Positions 32,791 to 42,109 of a stretch of 63,379 nucleotides of DNA are shown here, piece by piece (positions within the stretch are counted from its first letter, which is position 1; each line of letters starts with the position of its first letter). Below the pieces are notes generated by a model that did not search any database, was not told the DNA's origin, and worked only from the letters and a program-made list of their open reading frames with translations. The stretch comes from Deltaproteobacteria bacterium (GTDB taxonomy: Bacteria; Myxococcota_A; Polyangia; JAAYKL01), in contig JAQTNF010000011.1 in NCBI GenBank assembly GCA_028713995.1, positions 1 to 63,379 on the forward strand. Direction: 5' to 3'. The position numbers and the translations under genes are program-made.

Positions 32791-34923
32791 TCAGCGCGTC
32801 GGGGAGGGCTGGGCCGAGGGCCACGATTCCCCGGGCGCGGCGATCTGGCGCTTGACCGGATGGCGCGGGCGCTCGTAGCGCGAGCAATACTTGTCGAAGA
32901 GATCGAGCACGCGGCGCACCTCGGGATCGTTGAGCCCCTCGGCGAGCCTCTTGAGCTCGGTCTTACCGTCGTCGCACATCTGCCAGCCCTGCTCGTCCTC
33001 CCACCCGCCCTCGCCGGGGCCGTAGGAATAGGGCGCGGGCCGCGCGGCCAACTGCGCGAGCAGATCGATCCAGGCCATCACGATACGCCCCTTCTTCACG
33101 TTCAGCGCCTGCCCCTCGATCTCCTTGAGCGTGAAGGCGTACTCTTCGTTCAGGTTCTCGCCGGTCTCGGGGTCCTCATACTCGATGCCGAGCATGATGC
33201 CGTCCTGCGGCCGCAGCCGCTTGCCGCGCGCCATGAGGTCCGACAGGAACAGCTGCGACGTGTTGGCGAAGTAGTGGATGGCCTGCACGTCCTCCTTCAC
33301 GGTGGAGCTCTCCTCGCCGTAGAACACGTTCATGCGCAGCGACGGCGGCAGGTGCAAAAGGAAGTGCACGTCGAGCGCCGTGGTCTCGATGAGCGAGATG
33401 AACCTGCGGCCGAACACGGCGTCCACCTCGGCCTCGGAGCCCAGGAACACGTAGGCGCCCTTGCCGCGCTCGGTGAGCCGGTCGAGCAGGGCGTCGTTGA
33501 ACTCCCGTCCCACGCCCACGCCGGACAGCCGGATGCGGCGCGTATCGTAGTACTTCGAGATCATGGAGATCGTGCGCTCGTCCGTGACGCCCGTGTTGGC
33601 GAGGGCGTCGGTGATGAGCACGACCCGGTTCGTGTACTCCGCCTGGTACGCGCGGTCCGCGATCTCGTAGCCGCGCGCGAGCCCCTGGTGCAGGTCGGTC
33701 GAGCCGCGCGGCTCGATGGCGTCGATGGCCTTGCGCAGGAGCGCGAGGTCGTCGCGGCCCACCGCGAAGCTCTCCATGGGCACGCACACCTGGTGGTCGA
33801 AGACGACCAGGTGCACGATGTCGCCGGTCTTGAGCTCGTCCACCATGCGTGAAAGCCCGCGCTTCAGGTAGCTCATGCGGCCCTCGTCGCTCATGGAGCC
33901 CGAGCGATCGACGACGAAGGTGATCTCCGCGTTGCGGCGCGAGGTCTTGTCCACGGTGCGACCTCTGACCGACAGGGCGAGCGTGTAGATGCCCGGCTCG
34001 CGGTCGTCCGCGCCCATGTCGGCGAGCACCGAGAAGTCGTCGCCCTGCTCCACCTGCGCCGTCTCGAACGAGAAGTAGTTGAGGAGCTCATGGGGGCGGA
34101 TGTGCTCGAGGGGCAGGGGCAGGAAGTTGTCGATGGCGTAGATGACGCGCTGCGCCGAGGACAGGCTCATGGAGTCGTCGTTCGACAGGTAGATGGCCTG
34201 GCCCCAGTCCTCATAGCGGTCGTCCTCGTTCGGAGGGGGTGCAACCGGTTCCTCGCCGCCCGCAATCCGCACCGGGCTCGCGGCGACCTCGGCGTTGCCA
34301 TCGGCGGGCTGCTCGGACGGGGCCGGGCTGGACTTGGCGAAGAACGATGAGCTGTCCGCGGCCGGGCTCGCGGCCTGCGCCGGGACGGCGGCGGACGGCG
34401 GCGGCGGCGACGGGGCCCGCATGGATGCCCCGGCCAGGGCTTCCGCGGGCTTGGCCGGCGCGGACCTGGCCTCGGCCCTGGGCTGGGTCGCGGGCTTCGA
34501 GACCGGAGCGCTCGGCTGGACCGCGCCGGAGGTGTAGCCGCCCCCGCCCGAGCCCGACCCCACGTTTCCGAGGCTCCCCCCGCCCTTGGCCTTCTTGGCC
34601 TGGGCCACGCCGCCGCCGGAGGGCCCCGCGATCTTCGCGGCCTCCTCCTTTTCCCTTAATCCGAAGCACTCGCCGAGCCGCATCCTGAGCGCGGGCAGGG
34701 ACGCGAGGTTCGGCGCCGGCACGCTCGCGAACCGGCTGCGCGGCGGGTGGGACCGCGGGGTGAATACGGTCGCGGGCGCGTCAAAGGCCGGACGCGTGGT
34801 CGCGGCGGTCGTTCCGCCAGCCACCTGGGCCTTGCCGCCCTCCGCGGAGCCGCCTGACACGGCAGCGCCGCAGCCCGCGGCCACGAATACGGTGACGAGG
34901 AGCATGGCATCAAAACGTCTCAT
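32791..34923 (-). CDS. YfbK-like von Willebrand factor A lipoprotein
   Basis: 710 residues. AAGGAG precedes ATG 34923; lipobox VAAGC. Residues about 70-240 are a Gly/Ala/Pro/Ser linker. Residues 245-310 (SMSLSSAQRVIYAIDNFLPLP ... HELLNYFSF) match the YfbK N-terminal domain. The VWA domain (about 330-510) keeps the MIDAS DRSGSMS and the following T/D residues (STDLHQGL, ITDALANTG). A C-terminal DUF3520-like region follows. YfbK proteins are envelope lipoproteins of unsettled role, often with a TPR or sigma-factor partner, none of which is seen here. Confidence 0.8.
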   Translation of the reverse strand: MRRFDAMLLVTVFVAAGCGAAVSGGSAEGGKAQVAGGTTAATTRPAFDAPATVFTPRSHPPRSRFASVPAPNLASLPALRMRLGECFGLREKEEAAKIAGPSGGGVAQAKKAKGGGSLGNVGSGSGGGGYTSGAVQPSAPVSKPATQPRAEARSAPAKPAEALAGASMRAPSPPPPSAAVPAQAASPAADSSSFFAKSSPAPSEQPADGNAEVAASPVRIAGGEEPVAPPPNEDDRYEDWGQAIYLSNDDSMSLSSAQRVIYAIDNFLPLPLEHIRPHELLNYFSFETAQVEQGDDFSVLADMGADDREPGIYTLALSVRGRTVDKTSRRNAEITFVVDRSGSMSDEGRMSYLKRGLSRMVDELKTGDIVHLVVFDHQVCVPMESFAVGRDDLALLRKAIDAIEPRGSTDLHQGLARGYEIADRAYQAEYTNRVVLITDALANTGVTDERTISMISKYYDTRRIRLSGVGVGREFNDALLDRLTERGKGAYVFLGSEAEVDAVFGRRFISLIETTALDVHFLLHLPPSLRMNVFYGEESSTVKEDVQAIHYFANTSQLFLSDLMARGKRLRPQDGIMLGIEYEDPETGENLNEEYAFTLKEIEGQALNVKKGRIVMAWIDLLAQLAARPAPYSYGPGEGGWEDEQGWQMCDDGKTELKRLAEGLNDPEVRRVLDLFDKYCSRYERPRHPVKRQIAAPGESWPSAQPSPTR

Positions 34924-35036
34924 GGGGGTCTCCTTGGCTCGCGCGGCGCTGCCGCGCCCGATGCCCGTATCGACGTGCGTTTGCACCGAAGGATCTATAC
35001 CACCTCGGTCCCCCGACCAACTGTTGTCACGGGTCG

Positions 35037-36224
35037 TCAGATCGTCGCCAGGAGCTCCGCCATGCGGGCGAGGCCCTTCTCGATGGCCTCGCGCGACGTG
35101 GCGTAGCTGAAGCGGATGTGCCCGGACGCGCCGAACGCGCTGCCCGGCACCACCGCGATGCGGGCCTTGTCGAGGAGCAGGTTCGCGAGCGCGATATCGT
35201 CCGCGTCCTTGCCCATGCGCGCGATCACGCCGGACGCGTCGGCAAGCACGTAGAACGCCCCGCGCGGGACTTCGCAGGCCATGCCCGGCATGGCACGCAA
35301 GCAACGCACCATCAGATCGCGCCGCTCGACGTATTGGTCCTTCCACTCCTCGAGGAACCCGCGTGGCCCGGTCAGAGCCGCCGCGGCCGCCACCTGGGCC
35401 ATGGTCGTGGCGTTCGATACCGACTGCCCCTGGATGGTGTCGATGGCCTTCATCACGTCGGTGGGGCCGATGCCCCAGCCGATGCGCCAGCCGGTCATGG
35501 CGAACGACTTGCTCACGCCGTCGGCCACGAACACGCGCTCGCGGCCCGCCTCGCCGGCGAGGGAAAGCGGCGAGACGTGGCGGAGGCCGTCGTACACCAG
35601 ATCGCGGTAGATCTCGTCGCTCACGATCCACATGCCGAGCCCGAGGGCGCACTCGGTGATCGCGGCCGCGGCCTTGTCCTTGTAAATGGCGCCGGTCGGA
35701 TTGCTGGGCGTGTTGATGACGACGGCCTTGGTGCGCGCCGTGGCCGCGGCCTTAAGCGCCGCGGGCGTGAGGACCCACCCGTCGGCCGAGCGGGTCTCGA
35801 CGATCACGGGCTTGCCGCCGGCGAGCAGGATCTGATCCGGGTACGACACCCAGTACGGGGCCGGGACGATGACCTCGTCTCCGGGATCGAGCACGGCCTG
35901 GAAGAAGCTGTAGAGCGCATTCTTGGCGCCCGCGGTGACGACCACGTTGGAAGGGGCGCAGGGCACGTTGCGGGTGCGCGCGCTCTCCTCGGCCACGGCC
36001 TTGCGCAGGGCAGGGATGCCGGCGACGGGCGTGTAGCGCGTCATGCCGTCGTCGAGGGCCTTCTTGCAGGCCGCGACCACGTGAGGCGGCGTGGCGAAGT
36101 CGGGCTCCCCGGCGCTGAACGAAATGACGTCCACGCCCTTGGCGCGCAGCTCCTGCGCCTTCTGCGTGACGGTCAGGGTCGGGGAGGGTTTGATGGGACC
36201 GAGCCGCGAGCTGATCCTGCCCAT
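35037..36224 (-). CDS. Class I/II aspartate-type aminotransferase
   Basis: 395 residues from ATG 36224, whose AAGGAG ribosome site lies 5 bases upstream inside the tatA stop. A GTG at 36230 is in frame but less likely. PLP fold-type I: SAGEPDFATPPH, TAGAKNALYSFF, NTPSNPTGA, SDEIYRDLVY and the Schiff-base lysine in GVSKSFAMTGWRIGW. This is the Ib group of prokaryotic aspartate aminotransferases (AspB-like) that moves the amino group between aspartate or aromatic substrates and 2-oxoglutarate. It overlaps tatA by the stop/start region. Confidence 0.88.
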   Translation of the reverse strand: MGRISSRLGPIKPSPTLTVTQKAQELRAKGVDVISFSAGEPDFATPPHVVAACKKALDDGMTRYTPVAGIPALRKAVAEESARTRNVPCAPSNVVVTAGAKNALYSFFQAVLDPGDEVIVPAPYWVSYPDQILLAGGKPVIVETRSADGWVLTPAALKAAATARTKAVVINTPSNPTGAIYKDKAAAAITECALGLGMWIVSDEIYRDLVYDGLRHVSPLSLAGEAGRERVFVADGVSKSFAMTGWRIGWGIGPTDVMKAIDTIQGQSVSNATTMAQVAAAAALTGPRGFLEEWKDQYVERRDLMVRCLRAMPGMACEVPRGAFYVLADASGVIARMGKDADDIALANLLLDKARIAVVPGSAFGASGHIRFSYATSREAIEKGLARMAELLATI

Positions 36225-36226
36225 GG

Positions 36227-36466
36227 TCACTCCTTGCCTTCCTCGCCCTTGTCGCCCTCGGCCTTGTCGTCCTTCTTGGGCGGCAGCGGCTGCTCGTCCT
36301 TGCCCTCAAGCGCCTTCTTGAAGTTGCGGATCCCCTCGCCGAGGCCCTGGCCCATCTTGGGCAGGCGGCTCGCGCCGAAGAAGAGCAGGACGGCGAGCCC
36401 GATGAGGACCCATTCCCCGAGCCCCGGCATGCCGGCGAGCGCCATGTCTGCTAGCGGCGTGTGCAT
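36227..36466 (-). CDS. tatA: Sec-independent translocase TatA/E-type subunit
   Basis: 79 residues. A strong GGAGGGAAGGG precedes ATG 36466 (an internal ATG at 36430 would fit the usual short TatA N-terminus). One membrane helix (LGEWVLIGLAVLLFFG), the FGxxxLP hinge (FFGASRLPKM) and an amphipathic helix (LGEGIRNFKKAL) are followed by an acidic/Lys tail. TatA forms the channel for folded proteins. No tatB or tatC is adjacent; the downstream aminotransferase shares the transcript. Confidence 0.85.
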   Translation of the reverse strand: MHTPLADMALAGMPGLGEWVLIGLAVLLFFGASRLPKMGQGLGEGIRNFKKALEGKDEQPLPPKKDDKAEGDKGEEGKE

Positions 36467-36649
36467 CGTTTCCCTTCCCTCCGAAAACGGCGGCGCGCGT
36501 TGCGCCGCACCTTGTACGGCCCCGGTCTACCGCATTCGCCGCCCGCCGACAACCGCGGCCGGCTATCGATCCATGGCAATCGCAAAGTCATGAAGAGGGC
36601 CTGATGCCGAGGGCCCCGAGATTTGTTGCCGAGACTTGTTGCTCAGACA

Positions 36650-36675
36650 CCTTGAAAGCCGGCCTTGAAAGCCGG
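36650..36675. repeat. 13-bp unit CCTTGAAAGCCGG twice in tandem
   Basis: Two perfect copies (36650-36662 and 36663-36675) lie just at or before the start of the HSH transposase gene. A looser repeat, TTTGTTGCCGAGAC/CTTGTTGCTCAGAC, lies directly upstream. They may be the boundary of the element or a regulatory site. Confidence 0.5.
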
Positions 36676-37831
36676 GGCGAATGCATCGCTTGACGTCCAG
36701 AATCTTCCGGCGCCGTTGCATGTACCCGCTGGCAAGCTGCGATTTGCTCAACATTGCATCCTGTCTGTTGAAAATTTCGGAAACTTTTCCTGCCCATCGG
36801 CCGATAACCCCAACGTGGGCAGCAGAATCAGACTCTGGCAATCCGACGTCGTCTACTCCGCCGTCATCCGCTGCGTGGACAGGCAGTTCCTCCTTCGGCC
36901 AGACCACGACCCCAGGCACCCGCTCCTCACCAAGGGCTGCCCTGTCTCCTCTCTCGAGTTCGGCAACAACCTCATCCCCTCTCCCAGCATCATCAACATC
37001 ATTGGCTCCGCCGCGGCACGCGCAAAGCAACTCCATCCCGTCCGCCTTCACGCCGTCGAGGCCAACGTCAACCACAGCCATGTCCTCATCTCCGCAAGCA
37101 GGGACAACGTCGATAACCTTTCCGACTTCTTCCGAACCTTCAACGGTGCCATCGCCTCGCAGCTCAATCGCAAGCACGAGCGGGACGGCCACTTCTGGGA
37201 ATCGCGCATCCGCGTCACGCCCTGCCTCGACGATCGCTCCGCAGAGCAGCAGCTCCTCTACATCACCACCAATCCGGTCAAGGACGGCCTCGTCGGGACC
37301 GTCGCACAGTCGCCTCTTTTCACTTCGTACCGCGCCCTCGCCCACCGCGAGCCGCTTTGCTACTGGCGTATCGACTGGACCCGCTACCTGCTCGCCGGCG
37401 GCGCGCGAAAAAAGTCCCACGCTCCCAAAGACTACCTCGAGTGGCTGTCGCTCGATCTCGACCCGTTGCCCGGACAGACGGATTGGCCAGACCACAGGCG
37501 TCGCGCCTGGTTCCGAAGGCACGTGCGGGACATCGAGACGTCTGCCAGAGAGAAGCTGCGCGTCGAGGACAGGCGGGTCTTCGGCGCGTCGGCGCTATTC
37601 GCGCTCGACCCGAGGGACCGTCCGAAGAATCCGAAGGAACGCGGTCCGCAGCCGTTGTGTCACGCGTCGGATCCACAGTTGCATCGCGAGTTCGCCAGCG
37701 AGTGGCGCGAGGTCATGCGCGCCTATCGCGCCGCGTCGATCGACTATCGCGCCGGCATGCACGACCGCGAGTTTCCGGAGGGAACGTTCCGCCCGCCGCT
37801 CGTCAAACGCTGCACGGCCCTGCTCCTGTGA
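36665..37831 (+). CDS. Y1/REP-associated tyrosine transposase-like protein
   Basis: 388 residues; the true start is uncertain because the first 50 codons look non-conserved. The conserved region starts RIRLWQSDVVYSAVIRCVDRQF, followed by ASAARAK-like AAARAKQLHPV, the HUH-type motif NVNHSHVLI, FRTFNGAIASQL, and YITTNPVKDGL, which carries the nucleophilic Tyr position of Y1 transposases (Tyr before an NPV-G motif). The C-terminal half is long and charged. It is longer than typical RAYT proteins (about 170-250). It probably nicks single-stranded hairpin ends. Flanks show no clear inverted repeat, only the upstream 13-bp tandem. Confidence 0.65.
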   Translation: MKAGANASLDVQNLPAPLHVPAGKLRFAQHCILSVENFGNFSCPSADNPNVGSRIRLWQSDVVYSAVIRCVDRQFLLRPDHDPRHPLLTKGCPVSSLEFGNNLIPSPSIINIIGSAAARAKQLHPVRLHAVEANVNHSHVLISASRDNVDNLSDFFRTFNGAIASQLNRKHERDGHFWESRIRVTPCLDDRSAEQQLLYITTNPVKDGLVGTVAQSPLFTSYRALAHREPLCYWRIDWTRYLLAGGARKKSHAPKDYLEWLSLDLDPLPGQTDWPDHRRRAWFRRHVRDIETSAREKLRVEDRRVFGASALFALDPRDRPKNPKERGPQPLCHASDPQLHREFASEWREVMRAYRAASIDYRAGMHDREFPEGTFRPPLVKRCTALLL

Positions 37832-38162
37832 CCGAGCTCACCTTCTCAACCGCGTAAAAGCGACTTTTCGTTGTGGGTCTCGCGGCCCGGACGAACCCGT
37901 TTGCCTTGCGTCCGATTCTCCGCCCCTGGGTCAGGGACAGATCGTCATCTCCGTGCGTTCACGACCCTTCAGCGGCCTGTGTGCATACCGGATTCCATCC
38001 GCCAAAGTCCGAGATCGAACGCAAGACCGGCGACTCCGCCGATTGCCACACGATAAATCCTCCAGAGCGTTCAATGGCCCTGAGGCGGGAGATAGGGGCG
38101 GGAGATAGGGCGGGAGATAGGGGGAGCGACTGCTTTCGAAGCTGAGCTCGGGCCGAGGGATC
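37832..38162. other. Intergenic region downstream of transposase
   Basis: 331 bases between the transposase-like gene and HMG-CoA reductase (convergent). No gene is seen. The only structure I find is a short tandem repeat at 38086-38124. Confidence 0.5.
38086..38124. repeat. 12-13-bp unit CGGGAGATAGGG, three tandem copies
   Basis: Copies at 38086-38097, 38099-38110 and 38111-38122. It lies 39 bases beyond the stop of HMG-CoA reductase. It may be a minisatellite or a remnant of the transposase insertion. Confidence 0.7.
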
Positions 38163-39320
38163 TTAGCGATTCGCCACGCGCAAATGCAGGCGCATGTGGC
38201 CCTTCTGGATGCCCTCGCTCGCGAGCGCGGCGAGCGCGGCCAGGTTCGAGGCGAGCCCCACGGACACTGCCAGGCAGGCGAGGTCCGCGCCGGTCTCGAG
38301 GCCGGCGAGCTCGATGTTGAGGCGCGCCGTGGGGTGTGCGCGCGAGGCTCCGCCCACGATCCCCACCGCCATGGGCATCTCGAGCGCCCCTTCGAGCGAC
38401 TCTCCCGAGACGCGCCACGTGGACAGGGGACCGTACGATCCGCGGCGCGCCGCGTAGGCGTGTCCGCCCGCCTCCACCGCGCGCCAGTCGTTCCCCGTGG
38501 CCACGAGCAGCGCATCCACGCCGTTGAAGATGCCCTTGTTGTGGGTCGCGGCCCGGTACGGATCGGCCTCGGCGAAACGGCTCGCCGCCTCGACCCCGCG
38601 CGCCACGTCCGCTCCTCCGAATCCCTCGCGGGCGAGCGCCGCGAACGGCACGGTGCATCTCGCGCGCGCCAGTCTGCGGTCGGCCAGATTGGTCACGATA
38701 CGCAGCCCGGCGCGGCCGCCGGCGAGCAGCACGAGGCGCTCCGACACGGCCTCGGCCATGGTGTTCACCGCGTTGGCACCCATGGCGTCCCTGGCGTTCA
38801 CGACGAGATGCACCACGAGCCGCGACGCGTCCCCGACCGCCTCGCGCACCTCGAGCTCCCGGGCGCCGCCGCCCACGGCCACGAGGTCGGGCAGCGCGCC
38901 GTTCGCGGCGGAAAGGATCTCCGACGTCGCTTCTCGGATGCGGCCCGCCGCCCCGACTGCGGGATCGAGAATCTCGATCTGCGACACCGCGAGCGGCGCG
39001 TCGGCCCGGGCGTCGAAACCGCCGCCTTCTCGCGCCATGCGCGCCGCGTTGGACGCGCCCGCCACCACGGACGGCTCCTCCACGGCCATGGGCACGAGCA
39101 CGTCGCGGTCGTTCACCACGAAGTTGGCGGCCACGCCCACGGGCAGGCCCATGACTCCCACCACGTTCTCGATCATGCGATCCGCGTCCGCGAGCCCGAG
39201 CGTTCGCTCGTCCCAGATCCCGGGAGACGAAAGTCCTGCCGCCTCGGCCACGATCGCCCTGCGCTCGCCGAGCGGCGCCCGCCCAAGCCCCTTGAGCCTT
39301 GATGTCTTTCTGTCTTTCAT
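38163..39320 (-). CDS. mvaA: Class II 3-hydroxy-3-methylglutaryl-CoA reductase
   Basis: 385 residues from ATG 39320. Class II HMGR signatures: ENVVGVMGLPVGVAANFVVN (catalytic Glu), DAMGANAVNTMAEAVSE, ATHNKGIFNGVDA (catalytic Lys) and IQKGHMRLH near the C-terminus (catalytic His on the flexible flap). The Asp of the triad lies in the region between. Class II enzymes use NADH or NADPH. In mevalonate-using deltaproteobacteria it would supply isoprenoids, though no other mevalonate gene is adjacent and a degradative role cannot be excluded. It is divergent from the zinc-ribbon gene. Confidence 0.9.
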   Translation of the reverse strand: MKDRKTSRLKGLGRAPLGERRAIVAEAAGLSSPGIWDERTLGLADADRMIENVVGVMGLPVGVAANFVVNDRDVLVPMAVEEPSVVAGASNAARMAREGGGFDARADAPLAVSQIEILDPAVGAAGRIREATSEILSAANGALPDLVAVGGGARELEVREAVGDASRLVVHLVVNARDAMGANAVNTMAEAVSERLVLLAGGRAGLRIVTNLADRRLARARCTVPFAALAREGFGGADVARGVEAASRFAEADPYRAATHNKGIFNGVDALLVATGNDWRAVEAGGHAYAARRGSYGPLSTWRVSGESLEGALEMPMAVGIVGGASRAHPTARLNIELAGLETGADLACLAVSVGLASNLAALAALASEGIQKGHMRLHLRVANR

Positions 39321-39483
39321 GCGCCTCACTTTACTCGCCCCGGACCGGGCGAGGCAACCACCCTCAGGCGACGGTTTCAGGCGACCATTTCCCTTGTCCT
39401 TCCCGCACCGGGCGGGCAGAATGTGCGTGACCCGAGGCGACGGGGCGGTGGGGGACCCGCGCCGAAGGGCAAGGAGCGCTCCC

Positions 39484-40533
39484 ATGATCGTGAAATGCCC
39501 CGCGTGCTCCACCTTGTACAACCTGCCGGAGGACAAGCTCGGCGACAAGCCGCGCAAAATGCGCTGCTCCAAGTGCCGGGCCGTGTTCGCCTTGGCCCGC
39601 CGCAGCGCGGACACGCCGGCCGGCTACGAGGAGTTCACGGGCCAGCAGGCGAGCCTTCCGTCCGAGTTCGCGTTTTTGCGCGAGGCTCCGGAGCCTCCTG
39701 CGCCGCCGGTCGCGCGCATCATCCCCGCGCCCGTGCCCGCGGTCTCATCCGCGCCGCCCAAGTCCTCGTCCGTGTCGCCGCCGCCGCCGCAAATTGAGAT
39801 AGACTTTGATATGCGCTCCCAGGCCCCGCCGCCACCCGTGGCCGCGCGGCCGCCGGCCGTCCCGGCGCAGGCTCCGGCGATCGTGATCGCGCCCAGCATG
39901 CCGGTGCGGTCCCAGGCCACGTGGGAGACCGAGGATCCGCTCTACCTGGACGAGTACGCCGTTCCCGAGCACACCGGCCGCGGCCAGGTCGCGGGCAAGA
40001 TTGTCACAGTGCTCATGCTGCTCGTGGTGGGCTTCCTGGTGTGGGTCGCCTACCGCAACGGGTGGAGCCTGAAGCCGGTCGAGCTGCCGGACCAGATCGC
40101 CTTCGCCCTGTCGGACAAGGTGCACGAGAGCTTCCCGGACGAGGTGCAGGGCCTCGATCTCACGGTTGACTCGCGCCGCGTCCTTACGGGAGCGGGCAAG
40201 AACAAGATCCTGCACGTCAAGGGCACGATCTACAACACCAACCGCACCGAGAGGTTCGGCATCGTCCTGCGCGCGCGCCTGCTCGATCCGCTCGGCACGG
40301 TGCGCTCCGAGGTGCGCGTCCCGTGCGGCGTGCACATCGACGACGAGACCGTCAAGGCCACGGACAAGGGCGCCATGACCGGCCACTACCTCAAGAACGG
40401 CGCGCTGTTCGACTGCCGCGTGTACGCGAGCGAGAGCCTGTTCTTCGAGGCCGTCTTCGACGAGCTGCCCGCGGACTACGACGATTCCTACACGGTGGTC
40501 GTGCAGCCCGTGGCCGCCCGCCTGCCCGGCTGA
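39484..40533 (+). CDS. MJ0042-type zinc-ribbon protein with DUF3426
   Basis: 349 residues, AAGGAG ahead of ATG 39484. The N-terminal zinc ribbon has two CxxC knuckles: CPACSTLYNLPEDKLGDKPRKMRCSKCRAVF. A Pro/Ala/Ser linker (about 50-150), one membrane helix (KIVTVLMLLVVGFLVWVAYR near 170-190) and a periplasmic DUF3426 domain follow (LTVDSRRVL ... LHVKGTIYNTNRTERFG). This family is common in deltaproteobacteria and its role is unknown. It heads a plus-strand run with the next two genes. Confidence 0.85.
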   Translation: MIVKCPACSTLYNLPEDKLGDKPRKMRCSKCRAVFALARRSADTPAGYEEFTGQQASLPSEFAFLREAPEPPAPPVARIIPAPVPAVSSAPPKSSSVSPPPPQIEIDFDMRSQAPPPPVAARPPAVPAQAPAIVIAPSMPVRSQATWETEDPLYLDEYAVPEHTGRGQVAGKIVTVLMLLVVGFLVWVAYRNGWSLKPVELPDQIAFALSDKVHESFPDEVQGLDLTVDSRRVLTGAGKNKILHVKGTIYNTNRTERFGIVLRARLLDPLGTVRSEVRVPCGVHIDDETVKATDKGAMTGHYLKNGALFDCRVYASESLFFEAVFDELPADYDDSYTVVVQPVAARLPG

Positions 40534-40545
40534 GGGATCGCGGCC

Positions 40546-41334
40546 ATGGCCGGGGATCTCGACGTCGGCGCTTGGCTCGCGCGGCTCGGGGGGCGCCTCG
40601 TCGCCCTTGTCGAGTGGCGGCAACGCTCGGTGAGGTTCGCACAGGCGGTGGTCGAGCTCGAGCCCGGCGACGCGGCGGGCGCCATGGAACGGGTCTTCGT
40701 GGAGGCCTTTTGCGATCGCGGCCGCGAGCCGCGGGCCATCGCCGAGTCGGCCCTCATCGCCGTGGCGGATCGCATCTGGCCGCGGGAGCACAGGACGGCC
40801 ACGCAGGAGGCGGCGCGCGAGCTCGACAGGCGACTCGTGGCGCTGTTCCTCTCCGATCCGCGCGAGATCGCGCCCGACGAGACGATTTCCTTCCCTGTGC
40901 CGGACTACGGCGAGGGGCGCATGCTGACCCTCGGCGAGCGGCGGGCGCTCGCCACCATGCCGAGCCGCAGGATGCTCGACCGGGTCATCCGCGACCCGCA
41001 CCCCATGGTGACGGTCAAGCTCCTCGCCAATCCCAAGCTCAAGGAGAGCGACGTGGTGCGCATGGCCGCGCGCAGGCCCGCGCCGGCCGAGATCCTGCTC
41101 GAGATCGCCATGCACCCGCGCTGGCGCCGCATGCGACGCGTCGCGCTCGCGCTCATCCACAACCCCTACCTGCCGCCGCGCACGGCGGTCACGCTCCTGC
41201 CCGCGCTCGACGCCCGGGAGGCGGCCGAAGTGGCGGCCGACAACGCCATCGACGGGGTCGTGCGCGAGGGTGCGCGCCTCCTGCTGGCGGCCGCGGAAAA
41301 AATCAGGAAACCCAAGGGCCGCTCCGGCCGATAG
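40546..41334 (+). CDS. Conserved helical repeat-like protein of unknown function
   Basis: 262 residues, soluble. The middle region (VIRDPHPMVTVKLLANPKLKESDVVRMAARR) and the following MHPRWRRMRRVALALIHNPYLPPRTAVTLLPAL have HEAT-like helix pairs that begin with a short P/H/N motif. The family is not identified. It follows the zinc-ribbon gene by 12 bases and precedes comF by 7, so they form one transcript. It is likely cytoplasmic. Confidence 0.55.
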   Translation: MAGDLDVGAWLARLGGRLVALVEWRQRSVRFAQAVVELEPGDAAGAMERVFVEAFCDRGREPRAIAESALIAVADRIWPREHRTATQEAARELDRRLVALFLSDPREIAPDETISFPVPDYGEGRMLTLGERRALATMPSRRMLDRVIRDPHPMVTVKLLANPKLKESDVVRMAARRPAPAEILLEIAMHPRWRRMRRVALALIHNPYLPPRTAVTLLPALDAREAAEVAADNAIDGVVREGARLLLAAAEKIRKPKGRSGR

Positions 41335-41341
41335 ATCCTCC

Positions 41342-42082
41342 GTGCGAGACCGTGACCTCCTTGCGGCCGTGGCCGACCTCCTGTGGCCAGGCAGGTGCGC
41401 TTCGTGCCGGACGCCCCTTTCGCACGCGTCCGACCGCGGGCTCCTGCGCGTCCTGTGCCCCCTGTGCGCGGACGCCGTGCTCGAGGTGGAGCCTCCGGCG
41501 TGCTCGAGGTGCGGCCTGCCCTTTGCCGGCGCGGGCGCGGACCACCTGTGCGCCGCGTGCCTCGCGGATCCGCCCGAGTTCGTCCGTGCGCGCGCACGCT
41601 TCCTGTGGGGCGGCCCGCTCGCCGACGCCGTGGTGCGCTTCAAGTACCGCGACTGCCCGCACCTGGCCGGCCCGCTCGGCGCCCTGCTCGAGCCCCTGGC
41701 CTTCGCCGCGGCGAAGCCCGATCTGGTCGTGCCGGTGCCGCTCCACCCGCGCAGGCTGCGCTCCCGCGGCTACAACCAGTCGGCCCTGCTCGCCCGCCGC
41801 GTGGCCAAAGTCGCGCACGCTCCGCTCGTCACCTCGCTGATGGCGCGCGTCCTCGATACGCCGCGGCAGGCCGGGCTCTCGCGCAAGGATCGCATGTGGA
41901 ATCTGACGGATGCGTTCGCGGTTCCGGGCGCAAGGAGGTGGCAGGGCGCCCGCGTGCTGCTCGTCGACGACGTCGTCACGACCACCGCCACGATCCGCGT
42001 GTGCTCGGCCGCGCTTCTTGCCGCGGGGATCGGAGAGGTGGAGGTGGTCTCGCTCGTCCGCGCCGCAGGTCGCGCGGGCTGA
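41342..42082 (+). CDS. comF: ComF-family phosphoribosyltransferase-like protein
   Basis: 246 residues from GTG 41342. The N-terminal zinc ribbon has CASCRTPLS ... LCPLCADAV ... CSRCGLPF ... CAACL cysteine pairs. The PRTase domain shows VPVPLHPRRLRSRGYNQSALLARRVAK, LSRKDRMWNLTDAF and the PRPP-binding VLLVDDVVTTTATIR. ComF proteins are tied to DNA uptake and its recombination. Length is as usual (about 240). It converges with rsmB. Confidence 0.93.
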   Translation: MRDRDLLAAVADLLWPGRCASCRTPLSHASDRGLLRVLCPLCADAVLEVEPPACSRCGLPFAGAGADHLCAACLADPPEFVRARARFLWGGPLADAVVRFKYRDCPHLAGPLGALLEPLAFAAAKPDLVVPVPLHPRRLRSRGYNQSALLARRVAKVAHAPLVTSLMARVLDTPRQAGLSRKDRMWNLTDAFAVPGARRWQGARVLLVDDVVTTTATIRVCSAALLAAGIGEVEVVSLVRAAGRAG

Positions 42083-42109
42083 GGGTCCCGTCACGTTTAT
42101 TGCTCACGC

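Noticed and set aside
36467-36664. tatB or tatC near tatA.
   Set aside because: No such gene is upstream or downstream; the region before tatA holds only the transposase flank.
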